DNA from: Euclidia mi
Taxonomy: Eukaryota; Arthropoda; Insecta; Lepidoptera; Erebidae
Direction: 5' to 3'
Assembly: GCA_944739405.2 (NCBI GenBank)
Contig: OX123183.2
Location: 93,448,729 to 93,512,728, forward strand
DNA length: 64,000 bases
This document shows, piece by piece, positions 1 to 11,274 of this stretch. The notes under the pieces were generated by a model. The model was not told where the DNA came from. It did no database searches and saw nothing but the letters and a program-made list of their open reading frames with translations. The translations under genes and the position numbers were made by a program. Position 1 is the stretch's first letter; each line of letters starts with the position of its first letter.

Positions 1-940
1 CTGCTGAGCTGCTAACTAGAAGTCGTATAGGTATAATAATTGTTAAACTATTCTACAATCTAGGTATATTATGTAGATACCTATATCTACGTCTTTCTAA
101 GCGTAAGCGTACAGTAAACACTGTTAACATACGCAGTCAACAATTTATTTCCTCACATGTGATTAAGTGTGTTTGGTATGCTAAAAACGTGAATAACTTC
201 CGCAAAATTCATTTAATTACTTTTATGATTCGAGTACGAGTATCTATGAAATGTTACCTATCGGCTAAAATGATTAGATGCCTGGTTATGTAGTACGTGT
301 GATAGCCATCTAAAATGCTATAAGATTAAGAATTTTGTATGTTATTGTGGGTGTAACATTCTAATTTATACCGATCAAGTAACAGTTTAGTTTTAAGTTA
401 AAGTTCAAATATTTCTGATATTGGTGAAATTAATTATTGTTATTTTGCTTATGCTTTTTATGTAGAGTGGCTAGGTAAGCACATATATTATATTGATTTA
501 TTAAATGCCTGTGTAGAAATTAAGTATTTAACTATTTATACATAAGTGAACTTATTTCAACTTTAATGTGGAATATTTGGTGCATTTTGATTTAATTATC
601 TACTTATTTAAATTTACTGCTATATACCTTGGACAGACAGCTGTAGACATAAATGAAAATATTGCAAAATATTAGTAAGTAAGTACATAATTGCATACAT
701 ATAAATGCACCTCCGAATAGGTACTTAGTAGGTACATGTTATTAACTTGGCATTATTGAGCAATAAACTCGATGATTAGAAATCACGTTGTTAGATTACC
801 TATTTAATCGAAGTTCTATGCATACCTCCACTAAAATAATGCAATGCTACAACGCATAAAAAAGTTTATAAGCTTACATACAACTTGATTGTAGTTTTGT
901 ATGTAATATTGTGTCGGACTGCTATGTTTAATCGTGTGGT
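1..940. other. AT-rich stretch without recognisable gene
   Basis: No long open frame, splice-consistent exon chain, clear terminal inverted repeat or tRNA-like box was recognised here. The sequence is AT-rich with many short TAGGTA/TACCTA words, which recur through the whole window. Confidence 0.5.
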
Positions 941-1690
941 GTGTTAGTGGTATATTGTGAATGTAATTGGTGTACGGTGGCCACTTGGCACTTGGTGTTG
1001 GCACGTCGGGCATGGTTGGTATTGCTGCGGTGGTGGTGTCGAGGAAGGGCGCGCGAGCGCAGGGTCAGCGGCCGCGGCGCGGTCGGCGCGGGCGCGCGGA
1101 ATTCGAGCTATGCGTATGAAATGAAAGTGGCCGCATCGTGAAAGCGCGCGCATCCACTGCGGCCGTGTCCGTGGCGCCGTCTAACTCCAGCACACTCACC
1201 ATGAATAGATAAATCCAATGCAGCACCACGTAAAGACACTATATTCCTTGGTAAACCGCATCCATTGGCACTTCACTTCACTGAACGTCGCGCGATGTCA
1301 AGAGCTGAATGGCGCGCCGGCTGCCGTCGAGGCGCTCAAAGTCCATGGGCGCGCTAGTACGACTGAGTGAAGCGAAGCGGGCGCGTGGGTCGGCACTCGG
1401 CGCGGTGGCGGCGGCGGCGAAGGCACAGTCGAAGGCACGCGCGGGGCGCGCCGCGACTTCGGCTCGGTGGAATGCGGCAAGATAGTGCGCGCCGCGCGCG
1501 GGTACCGGCCGAGGCTGTAGGCTGGAGCCTCCGTGTGGGTACGGTGTACGGTGTGCGACGCGACTCCGCGGCGTCGCCCTGTGGACGGAATGCGCGCGGT
1601 CAACCTCTGCCCATTAAAATAAATAGAATTTCCAAACACTTTGAGGCCGCGGCCCCGGCGTGGCGACCTGCCTATGAAATGCTATGAACG
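941..1690. promoter_or_regulatory. CpG-rich island, possible promoter or first exon
   Basis: This block is strikingly rich in G, C and CpG compared with the AT-rich flanks, with many GCGCGC and CGGC words. Open frames on both strands have low-complexity Arg/Ala/Pro translations, as expected from GC-rich noncoding DNA, so I do not call a protein. On the - strand a good splice donor (GTGAGT, exon edge near 1200) lies inside it, so a noncoding first exon of a gene running left out of the window is possible. Promoter identity is inferred from base composition only. Confidence 0.35.
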
Positions 1691-2084
1691 CCTCTAATCT
1701 TTTGTTTAGCTTATACTTACCTAAGGCAAATGTAGGTCTAAACTTAACTACCTACCGTGCTTTTACTATTCTGCTAAAACTTTTACATTTTTACATTTAC
1801 CCATAGAGACACTTTGGACTTATATTATGTGCTTAAAGGATTGGGTATCATAATATCATGATTATACTTAGCTGTGAAATAGATTATCAGTAGGTACGTA
1901 ACTACGTACATATTTCAATGTCTTCGAAGAAAGTTAATATTTCAGAAATAAGTATTATTAAATGATTAGCAAAATCTATATCGAACGATGACCTTACTGT
2001 AAATTACTCATTATAAATTGTATATAAAAATTAAAGAAAATAATTTGTTTCGCGTTGATTTCTCGTCAAGTAAGTAATTGAGTC

Positions 2085-2165
2085 GATGACGCAGTGGTTT
2101 CAGTGTAACAACAGGCCATGCTAGCGCTGGGGCCTACAGATTCGATTCCCACACTGGTATTTTCC
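2085..2165 (+). repeat. tRNA-like SINE head fragment
   Basis: The segment has a weak box-A-like start (ACGCAGTGGTTTCAGTG) and a box-B-like GATTCGATTCCC about 45 bases later, followed by an AT-rich tail. It does not fold into a convincing functional tRNA, so a decayed tRNA-derived SINE is the best reading. Confidence 0.35.
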
Positions 2166-2364
2166 GGTACATATTTTTATAAATCTAGAAAGTTTAATAG
2201 TCAAATAATGTATTTCATTTTGTTTACAGAGTAACACAAAAGACAAATAGCTCCAGTTTCGGATAGATTTAAGCTATGAGAAGAATCTGGATTAAACGTA
2301 TGCTACTCTTTAAATCGCCAAACAAACTTTGCCTAAAGCTCACGTTAAAACTGTAGATAAATAG

Positions 2365-2440
2365 TACAATGGGTGGGAATCGGACCCACGACCTCTCGAC
2401 CGCGAGACCAATGCTCTAACCGTTGAGCAACTGCTACCGC
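2365..2440 (-). repeat. tRNA-like element (SINE head or tRNA pseudogene)
   Basis: Read on the - strand this has a box-A-like stretch TAGCAGTTGCTCAACGG and a box B GGTCCGATTCCC, one base from the GGTTCGANTCC consensus, spaced as in a tRNA. I could not fit complete cloverleaf arms. A tRNA-derived SINE head is preferred; a tRNA pseudogene is possible. Confidence 0.4.
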
Positions 2441-2752
2441 ATGCCTCTTTAATTGTGTCCAAGAATTCTTGTTCCGATTCTGGGTGCTTTTTGTTGTTGT
2501 TTGAGAAATTCATTGTTTCTGTTTGGTTTATTATAGAAAATAACTGTCTAAGAACTCTACATAAGAGGGTATACATACGACTTTTCGACAATAGATTATT
2601 TTTAATGTTGGTATATACCAATAGGTGGTATCTCAGTCATTGGTATTGCTTTGTACTATATGTACTTATTAGGTTATTATTTCTTGTGGTGGATTACACT
2701 AGAATTTAAATATTTATTTATGAGTAAATAGTTATTGATGAGTATGTAGAGG

Positions 2753-2800
2753 GAGCGATAGCTTAATGGATACCAATAGACTGTCCTGTAACTTTTCGAA
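2753..2800 (+). repeat. SINE head fragment (family of 39360-39440)
   Basis: The start AGCGATAGCTTAATGGATACCAATAGACTG matches the head of the SINE at 38955-39440 read on its - strand (AGCGATAGCCGATTGGATATACCAACAGACTG). Only the box A half is recognisable. Confidence 0.45.
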
Positions 2801-3184
2801 GTTTAGAGACATAATTACGATAATATTATGATTAGGTAAGTAGGTATCTACTTGGTCGTAATTAACTGTATCGAACTAATGGTATCTTAAGCCTGTTACT
2901 TAGTACTATTAATTATTCTGTGCTGTTACTCCTGAGCCACACTTTATCCATAAGAGTGTAGGTCTCACAAAAATGACTTGGTCCACTTCCGCACCATAGA
3001 GGTGAATCTTTGACTACCTATAACAAGTTTATAATCAAAGAGGTGAATCTATTGAGTTTTTCGGCATTTTTTGCGAGATTTCTGGTACAGGTTAGGCGGG
3101 CTTGGAAGTACAAGTTTACCTGCAGGTACTGACTTGCCCAACAAATTCACTTAGGTACACACAGCGCCATGTCTAGTTAAAGTT

Positions 3185-3250
3185 GCTGTGCGATTTTGAT
3201 ACTTATTTCCTACGCCATAAGAACGGTAAAGAGGTCAAAGTCTAGCTTGA
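3185..3250 (+). repeat. Dispersed repeat, second copy at 48236-48300
   Basis: The words ATACTTATTTCCTACGCC, ATAAGAA and AGGTCAAA occur in the same order here and at 48236-48300. This is a short interspersed repeat pair of unknown class; no coding capacity is visible. Confidence 0.5.
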
Positions 3251-3954
3251 CTTGTATTCGTGTGTATAAAGCTTTTGAGCGAAAGTAAAATTGAATGAAA
3301 TTCAAGATTCTATGTTACGGACAGTTATTGTAGAGACTATGATGGTTTAACTATCTGTGCAAAAATCACACTAAAGTGCATAAAGGTGTTCTAATTAAAC
3401 GGTTTTATTTTTTATTACGAAAGTACAAACCGTGAAATACACTGTAACTTTGTTCTAATTTGTAATAAACCACAATGAGTTGGTACTGAGAATACTTAAT
3501 TCAGGACAGATATAGCATAGGCAATTTTATTTGGTTAATGGTACTAAACTACGTCATCCCATTACATAGTTCAGACGATTTGCACAAAATGTCTCATATA
3601 CGAATCGAATCCACAAGACTAAGTGCTGAGCTAAGCAGTGACGCGCCCGCATGAACCACTACGCTGACCGTGCATGTTCGTTATTAAGTTCTTTAGTCTT
3701 TGAATACTTCTGTGGTTCATCATGTGCATAATTATGTGCATAGTCTACTAATCGCCGAGATGTATTTCCTATATCATATGAAAGGTACAAAAGTCAGTGT
3801 CTAGACTGTCTAGCTTGATAAGTGGCGGTGAGTACCTACGTACCTACCAACGAGAAGAATCGTGTAGTTAGAGATTCGTCATAGGTATACTTAAAAATAT
3901 AGTTTAAGGGCGTTTGTGCACTACACGGAATTTTACCGCCCGGCAGTCAGATTT

Positions 3955-4440
3955 ATTTATTTTATTTATTTAAACTTTCCTGCAAACAATTTGATAAGGC
4001 GGACTTAATGCCTGAGGCATTTTCTGCCAGTCAACCTTCGGGTGGTTCAGAGATGATGTAGCAGGTGTAGAATTGAGAGTAAAACTTACACAGATGTTGA
4101 TTAATAGGTACTTATCTATCTATAATATATACAGAATACATAATATATGAATATATAAGGACAGAATACGTAGATACAATATAAAAGTACATAAATATAA
4201 TATATACATATATATTTATATATAAAATTACCTACTGACTAGTGAGAGCTCCAGACAATGATTCGAGAAACAATCTGCGGACTCTAGATTTAAAGATAGC
4301 ACGATTTACATCAACTTTCATTGAGAATTCATTGAAATTCATACATAATTGTAAGAAATCGGACTGCCGGACGGTAAAATTCCTTGTAGTGAACAACCGC
4401 CCTAACTCAGCTTTGGTTTGTCGTGCCTAAAAGAAAATTA
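3955..4440 (-). mobile_element. LINE 3' tail fragment (reverse orientation)
   Basis: The segment contains CGGACTTAATGCCTGAGG, then TTTTCTGCCAGTCAACC, then an ATAT-rich tract. The same order recurs at 15660-15925, and a looser version lies at the 3' end of the LINE at 54950-57680 (GGCGGCCTTATCGC..CAGGCAACC). The - strand translation of 4240-4440 gives a tract like RAIFKSRVRRLFLESL, resembling a C-terminal LINE region. It is a severely 5'-truncated copy with no reverse transcriptase left. Confidence 0.45.
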
Positions 4441-4550
4441 GGTATCTCGCACCAGCTTTAATCAGAAGGAAGCTATAGGCTTCCTCCACAAGAAAGTCTT
4501 CATATCTCAATCGAGCAAGCCTTTTAGAAGGTCACAATCATGTACAGACA

Positions 4551-4622
4551 CAAATAGCTTAGTTGCTAGAGCATCGACTTTGTACGTAGCGAGGTCGCAG
4601 GTTCAATGTCAAGGTTGACATT
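4551..4622 (+). repeat. tRNA-like SINE head fragment
   Basis: The segment has TAGCTTAGTTGCTAGAGCATCGAC (box A side) and GGTCGCAGGTTCAATGTC (box B side) at tRNA-like spacing. Box B is degenerate, so this is probably an old tRNA-derived SINE rather than a working tRNA. Confidence 0.4.
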
Positions 4623-5034
4623 TTCCGATTTATGTAGTAGGTAGGCACTTATGTTTCTGGCTAGCAATTTTAAGATGTTGGCTACATAACTACATAATAA
4701 TATTTACCTTAGGAGATAATACGTAAACAGAAATATTGTCTAAGTCTTAGAATCACGACCTAGCGATTTATTGGGTCATTGAGCTGTTCTAACAATAATT
4801 ACCTAGGTACATAAGGTGTCTACATTTTGACAAAATTTCTTGCTTCAAAGATGTTTTGATCACTGGTGGTAGGTCTTTTTTGCAGGGGCTTTTCTGGGTA
4901 GGTATGTACCACCGCAGTTTCAGTTATTCTGCTGCAAAGTACCTAACTAATAACGTACAAATGAGGAGTACTATATTTCAGTTTGAATTATACTGTAGCG
5001 AGTGAAATTTCTAGGCATTAAAAGACTTGGCTGT

Positions 5035-5112
5035 GTTTCCGACATGGCCAAAGTTTATGGGCCGTAGCCGTTTGCCATCAGGTGGGACATCAGATAGCCT
5101 GCCACCTTACTG
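5035..5112 (+). repeat. Dispersed repeat fragment (GCC..TTGCCATCAGGTGGG type)
   Basis: The core GCCGTTTGCCATCAGGTGGG is a diverged form of the motif on the - strand of 51171-51360 (GCTTGCCATCAGGCAATCC). I know this motif as common in lepidopteran repeats. No open frame of interest. Confidence 0.45.
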
Positions 5113-5224
5113 CTATAAAAACAATATATTTAGTCATGTTATGAGTAGGGCTATCAACAATGATGCTGGCTTTACAACTACTAGGCTGATCCTCTTTAGC
5201 GTCCTAGAGTTATATCAGTTTCAT

Positions 5225-5545
5225 CCAGACTTGGAGTCGGGGTCTGCTTTCTAGTCTAACCAGATTTGACTGAAGATTATTACTAAACGTCTGATCGCCA
5301 CAACCCACAGGGGTTTAAAGCAGCGTCAGTATATTGAAGGATACTTACCTACTACTCTATTGACGTAAAAGATCTTCATGAAATCCGGGAACACCAATTG
5401 AACGCACTCTCAGAAGCACCAGGTAAGCTTCTAAGCACTACTTAACAATTCAATACGCATATAACTTCGAACGGTCAGTGGTGCGTACCATGTCTTTAAA
5501 CCCGCTATCTTCTGCTTGATGGTCTGTTGATATCTCCACAAGGTT
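5225..5545 (-). repeat. SINE copy, same family as 38955-39440
   Basis: Successive words match the copy at 39060-39440: TTCTAGTCTAACC, then AAGATCTTCATGA, then AACAATTCAATACGCA, then TGGTGCG and the tRNA-like end. Conserved order over about 320 bp shows a shared ancestor. Read on the - strand the tRNA-like head comes first. This copy is more diverged; its box B is unrecognisable. Confidence 0.55.
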
Positions 5546-6450
5546 GTCTTTATGTCGCTTTACAATAAATGATACAAAACAAAACATTAACTGTTGGACA
5601 CAGTACTGATCCTTGCGGAGCTCTTTGATTTGTATAATCTCTATCTACCATCGCGATAAATTTTAGACACTTGGTAAATAAAGTTTGAACCTGAACAAGG
5701 GTGTTTGAGTAAAATGTACCTAATCTAAGTTGAGCTATGAGAGCCGGTCCATAGGCAGGATGCGAATAGTTACTTGATACTTCATAACTTAACCGCAGCC
5801 GACTAGAAGTTCAGAATATGATGGTGTGAACGAGTTCTATAGGATCAGGCCCGTCCTCAGCCAGAAAGTGGTCGAGGCGGTTGATCATAGATAGAATATT
5901 ACACTGCTTAGCGTTTGACCTCCGTACAAGCAACCGTCTTGATAATTTAATAATGATGTCACTATAGGATCCTCTTATCCTTGGACATAAGTCACCCTTT
6001 ATTTGTGTACCTACATCTTAAAGTAAGGATACTTATAGGTATAGTCTGAGGTGCAGGTACATAACAATTTCAGCCAAAAGTTTCTGACAGAGTATGCACT
6101 GCTAAAATGTTATAATTATTATTAAAACATTTAATAACGAAACGTTAGAATACCTACTCAGAATAATTTAAGAACGAAACAATGCAATTTTCTAGGGTGT
6201 TCGACAAAATTATTACTAAGTTATAATCGACTAAGAAATTGGGCATAATGTCTATAACTAAAATGTATATAAATTATTATAAATATTCGTAATGAAATAA
6301 AATATGTAGAAACACACAAAGGAACATCTCCAGTAAATATATACTTTCATCAGATATATTCATATCAGGGCAAGCCTTTTTGATCATCATCTTGGTTTAT
6401 TTTACTTGGTATGAAGTATGGGCACTAAGTTAACTACCTACCTATTTATA

Positions 6451-6453
<3 letters not shown>
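5546..6453. other. AT-rich stretch, no gene recognised
   Basis: No conserved protein fragment, inverted-repeat border or tRNA-like box was recognised in this interval. Confidence 0.5.

Positions 6454-6506
<53 letters not shown>
6454..6506. repeat. (TA)n microsatellite
   Basis: About 26 uninterrupted TA units. It borders the left end of the GACGTC-rich element that follows. Confidence 0.95.
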
Positions 6507-6507
<1 letters not shown>

Positions 6508-6509
<2 letters not shown>

Positions 6510-7746
6510 GTAATCTATTGTACGTCCACTATGGCCATTTTTGCATCTAATGTGGCGTCCACCTGCTTGAGTCGTCCGTATATCGGACGTCAAATAGGAG
6601 ACTACGTGCAATGCTTGCAAAATGTCCCCCTGATACTAGAAAAGTCAAAATATGAAAAATAAATTGGACGTCATTTTTCTTCCAATCTTGCTGCACAGAA
6701 TATTTTCGTAGTTCCGTTGATTTTCGTCGCAAAAACTAGTGGCGCTTTCGTCTTTATTCTATACGTTCATTGCTAGCCGTATGTGACGTCCAACGAAAGC
6801 TCTCAATGCTACGTTGCCACTTCGTGCACACAATAGATCTGAATTTGCAGGATTCTATTTATCGGTTATTTTATTCACTATTTGTGAGTAAGTATTTACA
6901 CGTTTTCAGTTGATATGTGATGTAGCGTCTGCCTTTTTAAGCGAAATGTCTGGAAAAACAATCGAAGTGAAAAGAAACAGAATACCTAAGGATTACGTAT
7001 ACCCGTATATAAGATCTGTATTTTGTAAAATTCATGTTTTTACCTTACTAAGCCGTATTTCTCATGTTTTTATATCACACGCATCTTATTTTATATTCAT
7101 AGGTCTCAATTCTTCGTTGCCTCTACTGGAACTTCAAGGGAGTTAATTTATAAAAAAATACTTAATAACTTTATTCAACACGCAATAATGCATATATATA
7201 TGGTATTGTGCCGCTGCCTTGGAAAACCCCTAAATTATTGTTTTCATCAAATCAATTCACGTCTAGAGTGTATTCGTCACTATTGTGATATATAAAATAG
7301 TTCAGCTTAATAGAGAGCTCGTCAATTCGTAACTATTGCTGACATTGTGATGTTAAATTTTGATTTGATTCTAAAATGGAGGTTATTTATGTCGACACGT
7401 TTTTAAACAAAAGTTTATTTTATCATATTTTGACTAACAACCTTAGATAGCCTTGAGATGAAACCCATTTTATTTTAAGATCCCACTGCATCAATTTTAA
7501 TAACATTACTATTTATTTTCACCATCGACCGTCGCATATTGTTGCTGACATTAATGAACCTGAAAATTTGATTTATTTTCTTGAACTTTCCTTGTTTTGG
7601 TGCCTTTATTGCGAATACTTCTATGTATGATCATTACCCCAAAGATGAATGTGATTTTGTTCCTAATTTTACACCAAAACTGTTAGGTACATGGGTCAAA
7701 CTACAAAAAAAACGAAATAATATTTTACAATCGGTGAGTTGTGATT
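6508..7746. mobile_element. Left part of a GACGTC-rich palindromic element, interrupted by a LINE
   Basis: The interval is dotted with GACGTC, GTCCGTATA and CGTCC words. Its last 90 bases (CCTAATTTTACACCAAAAC .. ACAATCGG) match the array units near 16915-16990 and 18045-18110. After CAATCGG the match stops and LINE coding begins; the family sequence resumes at about 10258 with GGACGTTATAATGTC. The LINE therefore sits inside a copy of the same family that forms the array at 16900-20095. I see no transposase frame. Confidence 0.55.
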
Positions 7747-10255
7747 AACTTGATCTCTGACTTCTTAAGCGTTGCGGAGTGCGATGACCCGTTGTTTATC
7801 CCCGTAAACCCGCACCATAAACCTTTGATTGTGGAGGTAGGTTTTGTAGAAATTCATCGGTTTGCAGACAAAATAACTTCAAAATATCTTGTCTCTTAAT
7901 AAAACAGACTGACATTTATTGTTATGCACTGAGCCGTTGGAACAGTCAGTTAAACATTTTTACGACAGATTATATTCTCTCAGAGATAAATTTATACCTA
8001 TGAAATCTATCAGGCAAACTTCTCATCCGCGTTGGTATAGTTCAGGCCTTATAAAAGTGGTAAAAAAAATGTCAAAGTACCACCGGAGGTTTAAATTGTA
8101 TGGTAACATGAGTGACTATCTAACGGTATCTTCATTACGCCGGCGAGCTGTGGACTTAGAACAAACTTGTTTTGACGAATACATTACTAACGTAGAATAC
8201 ACAAACCTAAATAACCCGAGGGCCTTATGGTCTTTTATTAAAAGTAGAAAAAATACCTCCTCACTGCCTAGTACACTGTACTATTACTATATAATAAGAA
8301 TGTATCAGCTAATATGGGTAAAGAAATTAGTAATTAATTCGCAATATATTTTAGATCAACTTTTCAGGAGCCAGAAGTAGACAATATGCCTTGTCTACTT
8401 GAGTATAGTACTTTAAATGGTAACAGCAGAAGCACAAATTACATCAGTACAATACATTTTTCTCCTGGAAAGGTTATGAAATATTTAAAAGGTTTGGATC
8501 TTACTAAATCTGGTGGGGCAGATTACATCCCTCCATTATTTATAACAAGTTTAGTCGATAGTTTGGTTTTACCGCTCTGCATGCTTTTTATAATAGGTCG
8601 GTAACAGAAGGTTTAGTTCCATTAAAATGAAAATCGGCGTTCATTACACCAGTATTTAAAAAAGGTGATAAATCTAATGTAGAGAATTATCGTCCAATCT
8701 CAAAGTTATGTTTGTTTTCTAAAGTACTAGAACGTATTATTTATATTATCATTTGGTGCTGAGCAACATGGGTTCTTATGCGGCCGATCCACTACATCAA
8801 ATCTAATCCTATCTCATGATTTTATATCTAAAGGTTAGTTAGGTAGATTGTGTGTGTAGTGATCTATACAGATTAACAAAAATGTTTTGACTGAATTGAC
8901 AACAAAATACTGTTACAGATTTTTTTTGCTGCCGGCATACATGGTAATTTGTACCACTGGTTCAGCTCGTACATTGAAAATCGCTCTCAATTCTCAATTC
9001 TCGGTTGGTGTTCAATCCCATCTGGCATTCCTCAAGGTTCGCTTTTGACCCCACTATTGTTTACTCTATTCACTGGAGATATAAATTCTTGTTTCCTAAA
9101 TTCTTATATACTTCTATGTATACGCGGATGACATGAACATTCACAAAATTATTAACGATGCATCGGATGTAGGGAAACTCCAAAACGACCTTGATAAATT
9201 TGTAGCATACTGCACAGTTGCACACTTAACAAACTACAGTTAAATATCGCAAAGTGTTGTTACATAACATTAAGTCGTCAAAAACTTACCATAGGATCGG
9301 GTTACAAACTTCATGATAAGTTTATTAGGAAAGTTGACTACGTTAAAGACCTTGGTGTTATCATGGACTCAAAGCTTTTATTCGATATGCACATCAATCA
9401 CATTACGAACACGGCGTCGAAGGCACTTGGTTTTGTGATAAGAATGTCTTCATGTTTTCGGTCTCTTAAGACAGTAAACGTTTTGTACTGTGCCTATGTA
9501 CGTACGTAGCAATCTAGCATATGCGTCACAGGTATGGAACCCTCAATACCAGGTATATATATCATGCATTGAAGGTGTATAAAGAAAGTTTTTGCGATAC
9601 TTAGATTTTAAAGCGAATCAATATTCTATTGACTATGACGAGCGTTGTAAACGGTATCATATTTTACTTCTCGAACTCAGAAGAACCATTATAAACATAG
9701 CCAATGACACGATTGATTGCCTTGAGTTGATGGGTAACATCAAACTTGGAATTAATCAATTAGTTTTTCGACAACGTCCGATCTTACACGTTCCCTTTGC
9801 TACAACGAAATACAGACGGAACTCTTTTCTTTTACGTTGCGCCGAATCATTTAATCAAATGTCACGGAAATTATATTTGGATTTATTCTGCACTAACTTA
9901 ACCAAAAAAAAAAAATCTATAAATTGTGACTTCTTTAGCAGCGATCGGCATATATAGCCTAGATTGCAGTTTTTTTCCTGTGCACCTTTTCATTATTATT
10001 TTCTTGACTTCTTTTGTTATAATAATATATAATTATACTAACTTGTGTATTATGAATCTCATTTTTAGTTACTTTTTTATGGCGGAACATGGCTGCAACA
10101 TTGTATTTATTGTATGATTGAACAAGTAGGTATACTTACAACAGTAACTGATGTAATTAATCTTTGTTACATTGCATTTATATGTGGTAGCTTGTAATTA
10201 GCAACTTCTTTTTTATTTAATTAAATGTGTTGTTATTAGTCTGTAAGCTTTCCTA
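7747..10255 (+). mobile_element. Decayed Jockey/CR1-type LINE (endonuclease tail, reverse transcriptase, C-terminal region)
   Basis: A broken non-LTR retrotransposon. The start encodes an endonuclease tail (SDFLSVAECDDPLF). 7919-8380 and 8386-8604 give the linker and the start of the reverse transcriptase (SGGADYIPPLF). Further on come ITPVFKKGDKSNVENYRPIS, then GIPQGSLLTPLLFTLF at about 9025, then the catalytic YADD at about 9118-9132 in a shifted frame. 9592-9957 is a C-terminal segment (DERCKRYHILLLELRR). Many stops and frameshifts make it inactive. It ends AT-rich just before 10256. Clade assignment is by eye: Jockey or CR1 group. Confidence 0.8.
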
Positions 10256-11250
10256 AATAAATATACGGACGTTATAATGTCTTAGAAGTTTCAAAATATC
10301 TGTCATTTGACGTCCAAGATGTCAAATGATTAAAAGTTTGTAACTTTTACGATATTGCCACGTCCGTATACTCGTATGTATCTAAATACCTGTAAAACTT
10401 GCAAATGATTACAGATATGGACGTTTGAGGCTAAGCGTATGCTTTTACGTAGATATGCGTATGACTTTGTAACTCAGTGCAGTTGATGCAGATACAGGTA
10501 GTCAGCTTCTGCCAGAGCAGAACAGACGCATGTCCACATTGAACCTGAGCCGCAGCATACGCAGCTGTCAGTATGTTCAGGTATTAAATAATCGGATCTA
10601 CCCTGCGTGGCGTCACCCGAGTCTCAGCATACGCTTAGCCACAATAAAATTTCGTTACAAGTTTGACACTATGTATCATTTGACGTCCAGGGTGTTAAAT
10701 GAAAAAGGGTTGTATTTAACTGTTAGTCAAAAATACTAATTTTCCACCAAAAATACTAATTGCACCACTAAGCTAAGTTGACGGAGCCCTGCTGCTTCGC
10801 AGGGCTCCTATTTTTGGGAGCAGGGTCACAAGAGAACCTAACATAACCTATTAAGTTTTCTGAGTGGATAAGTTTCCCGAGCGGACGAAACGTTTCATAT
10901 CAAATGATATTTTGTAAAAAGATCATCATATTTGGTGTACAAATAGTATTTTAGTGTGCAAGTCAGTATTTTAGTGAAATAATAAAGTTTTTTTGCGTAA
11001 CTCACTTTAGTGTGTTACATAACATTTTTGATACGCTGTTAAAAATATCCCAATGAAAAATAGTTTGAAAATTTACGATATTGTAACGTCCGTATACTCG
11101 TAGTATACGACTACGAGTATACGACTACAAGTATACAGTCGTATACTAGTATACGAACATAATATAAAACTTCAAGTAAACGAACGTTACAATATCGTAA
11201 ATTTTCATGATTTTAATTTTGTATGTCTAAATACGTTTATAAAAATGTTG
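10256..11250. mobile_element. Right part of the split GACGTC-rich element
   Basis: 10260-10390 repeats the hairpin module of the array: GGACGTTATAATGTC, TCATTTGACGTCCAAGATGTCAAATGA and CACGTCCGTATACTCGTA. 10410-10740 matches the long first array unit (17250-17490), including AACTCAGTGCAGTTGATGCAG. 11067-11206 is an inverted repeat whose arms (GAAAATTTACGATATTGTAACG) match the perfect palindrome at 17508-17574, here pushed apart by a TATACG-rich centre. A separate hairpin repeat is embedded at 10740-11000. Confidence 0.6.
10740..11000 (+). repeat. Hairpin repeat with short tandem units (second copy at 32205-32285)
   Basis: A strong hairpin GGAGCCCTGC-TGCTTC-GCAGGGCTCC (10785-10810) is followed by AGCAGGGTCACAAGAGAACC. 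The - strand of 32205-32285 carries the same hairpin and downstream words. On both sides lie short tandem units, CCACCAAAAATACTAATT before it and AGTATTTTAGTG after it. A terminal hairpin recalls Helitron 3' ends, but I see no CTRR end or TC start, so no class is assigned. Confidence 0.5.
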
Positions 11251-11274
11251 TTGGTTTATGATGCTTAATTATAC

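Noticed and set aside
1298..1639. 113-aa open frame on the - strand
   Set aside because: The translation is low-complexity Arg/Ala/Pro/Ser, caused by CpG-rich DNA; the + strand has an equally open frame, and no domain is visible.
2365..2440. Functional tRNA gene
   Set aside because: Boxes A and B are recognisable but the acceptor and D arms do not pair convincingly, and the setting is full of SINE fragments.
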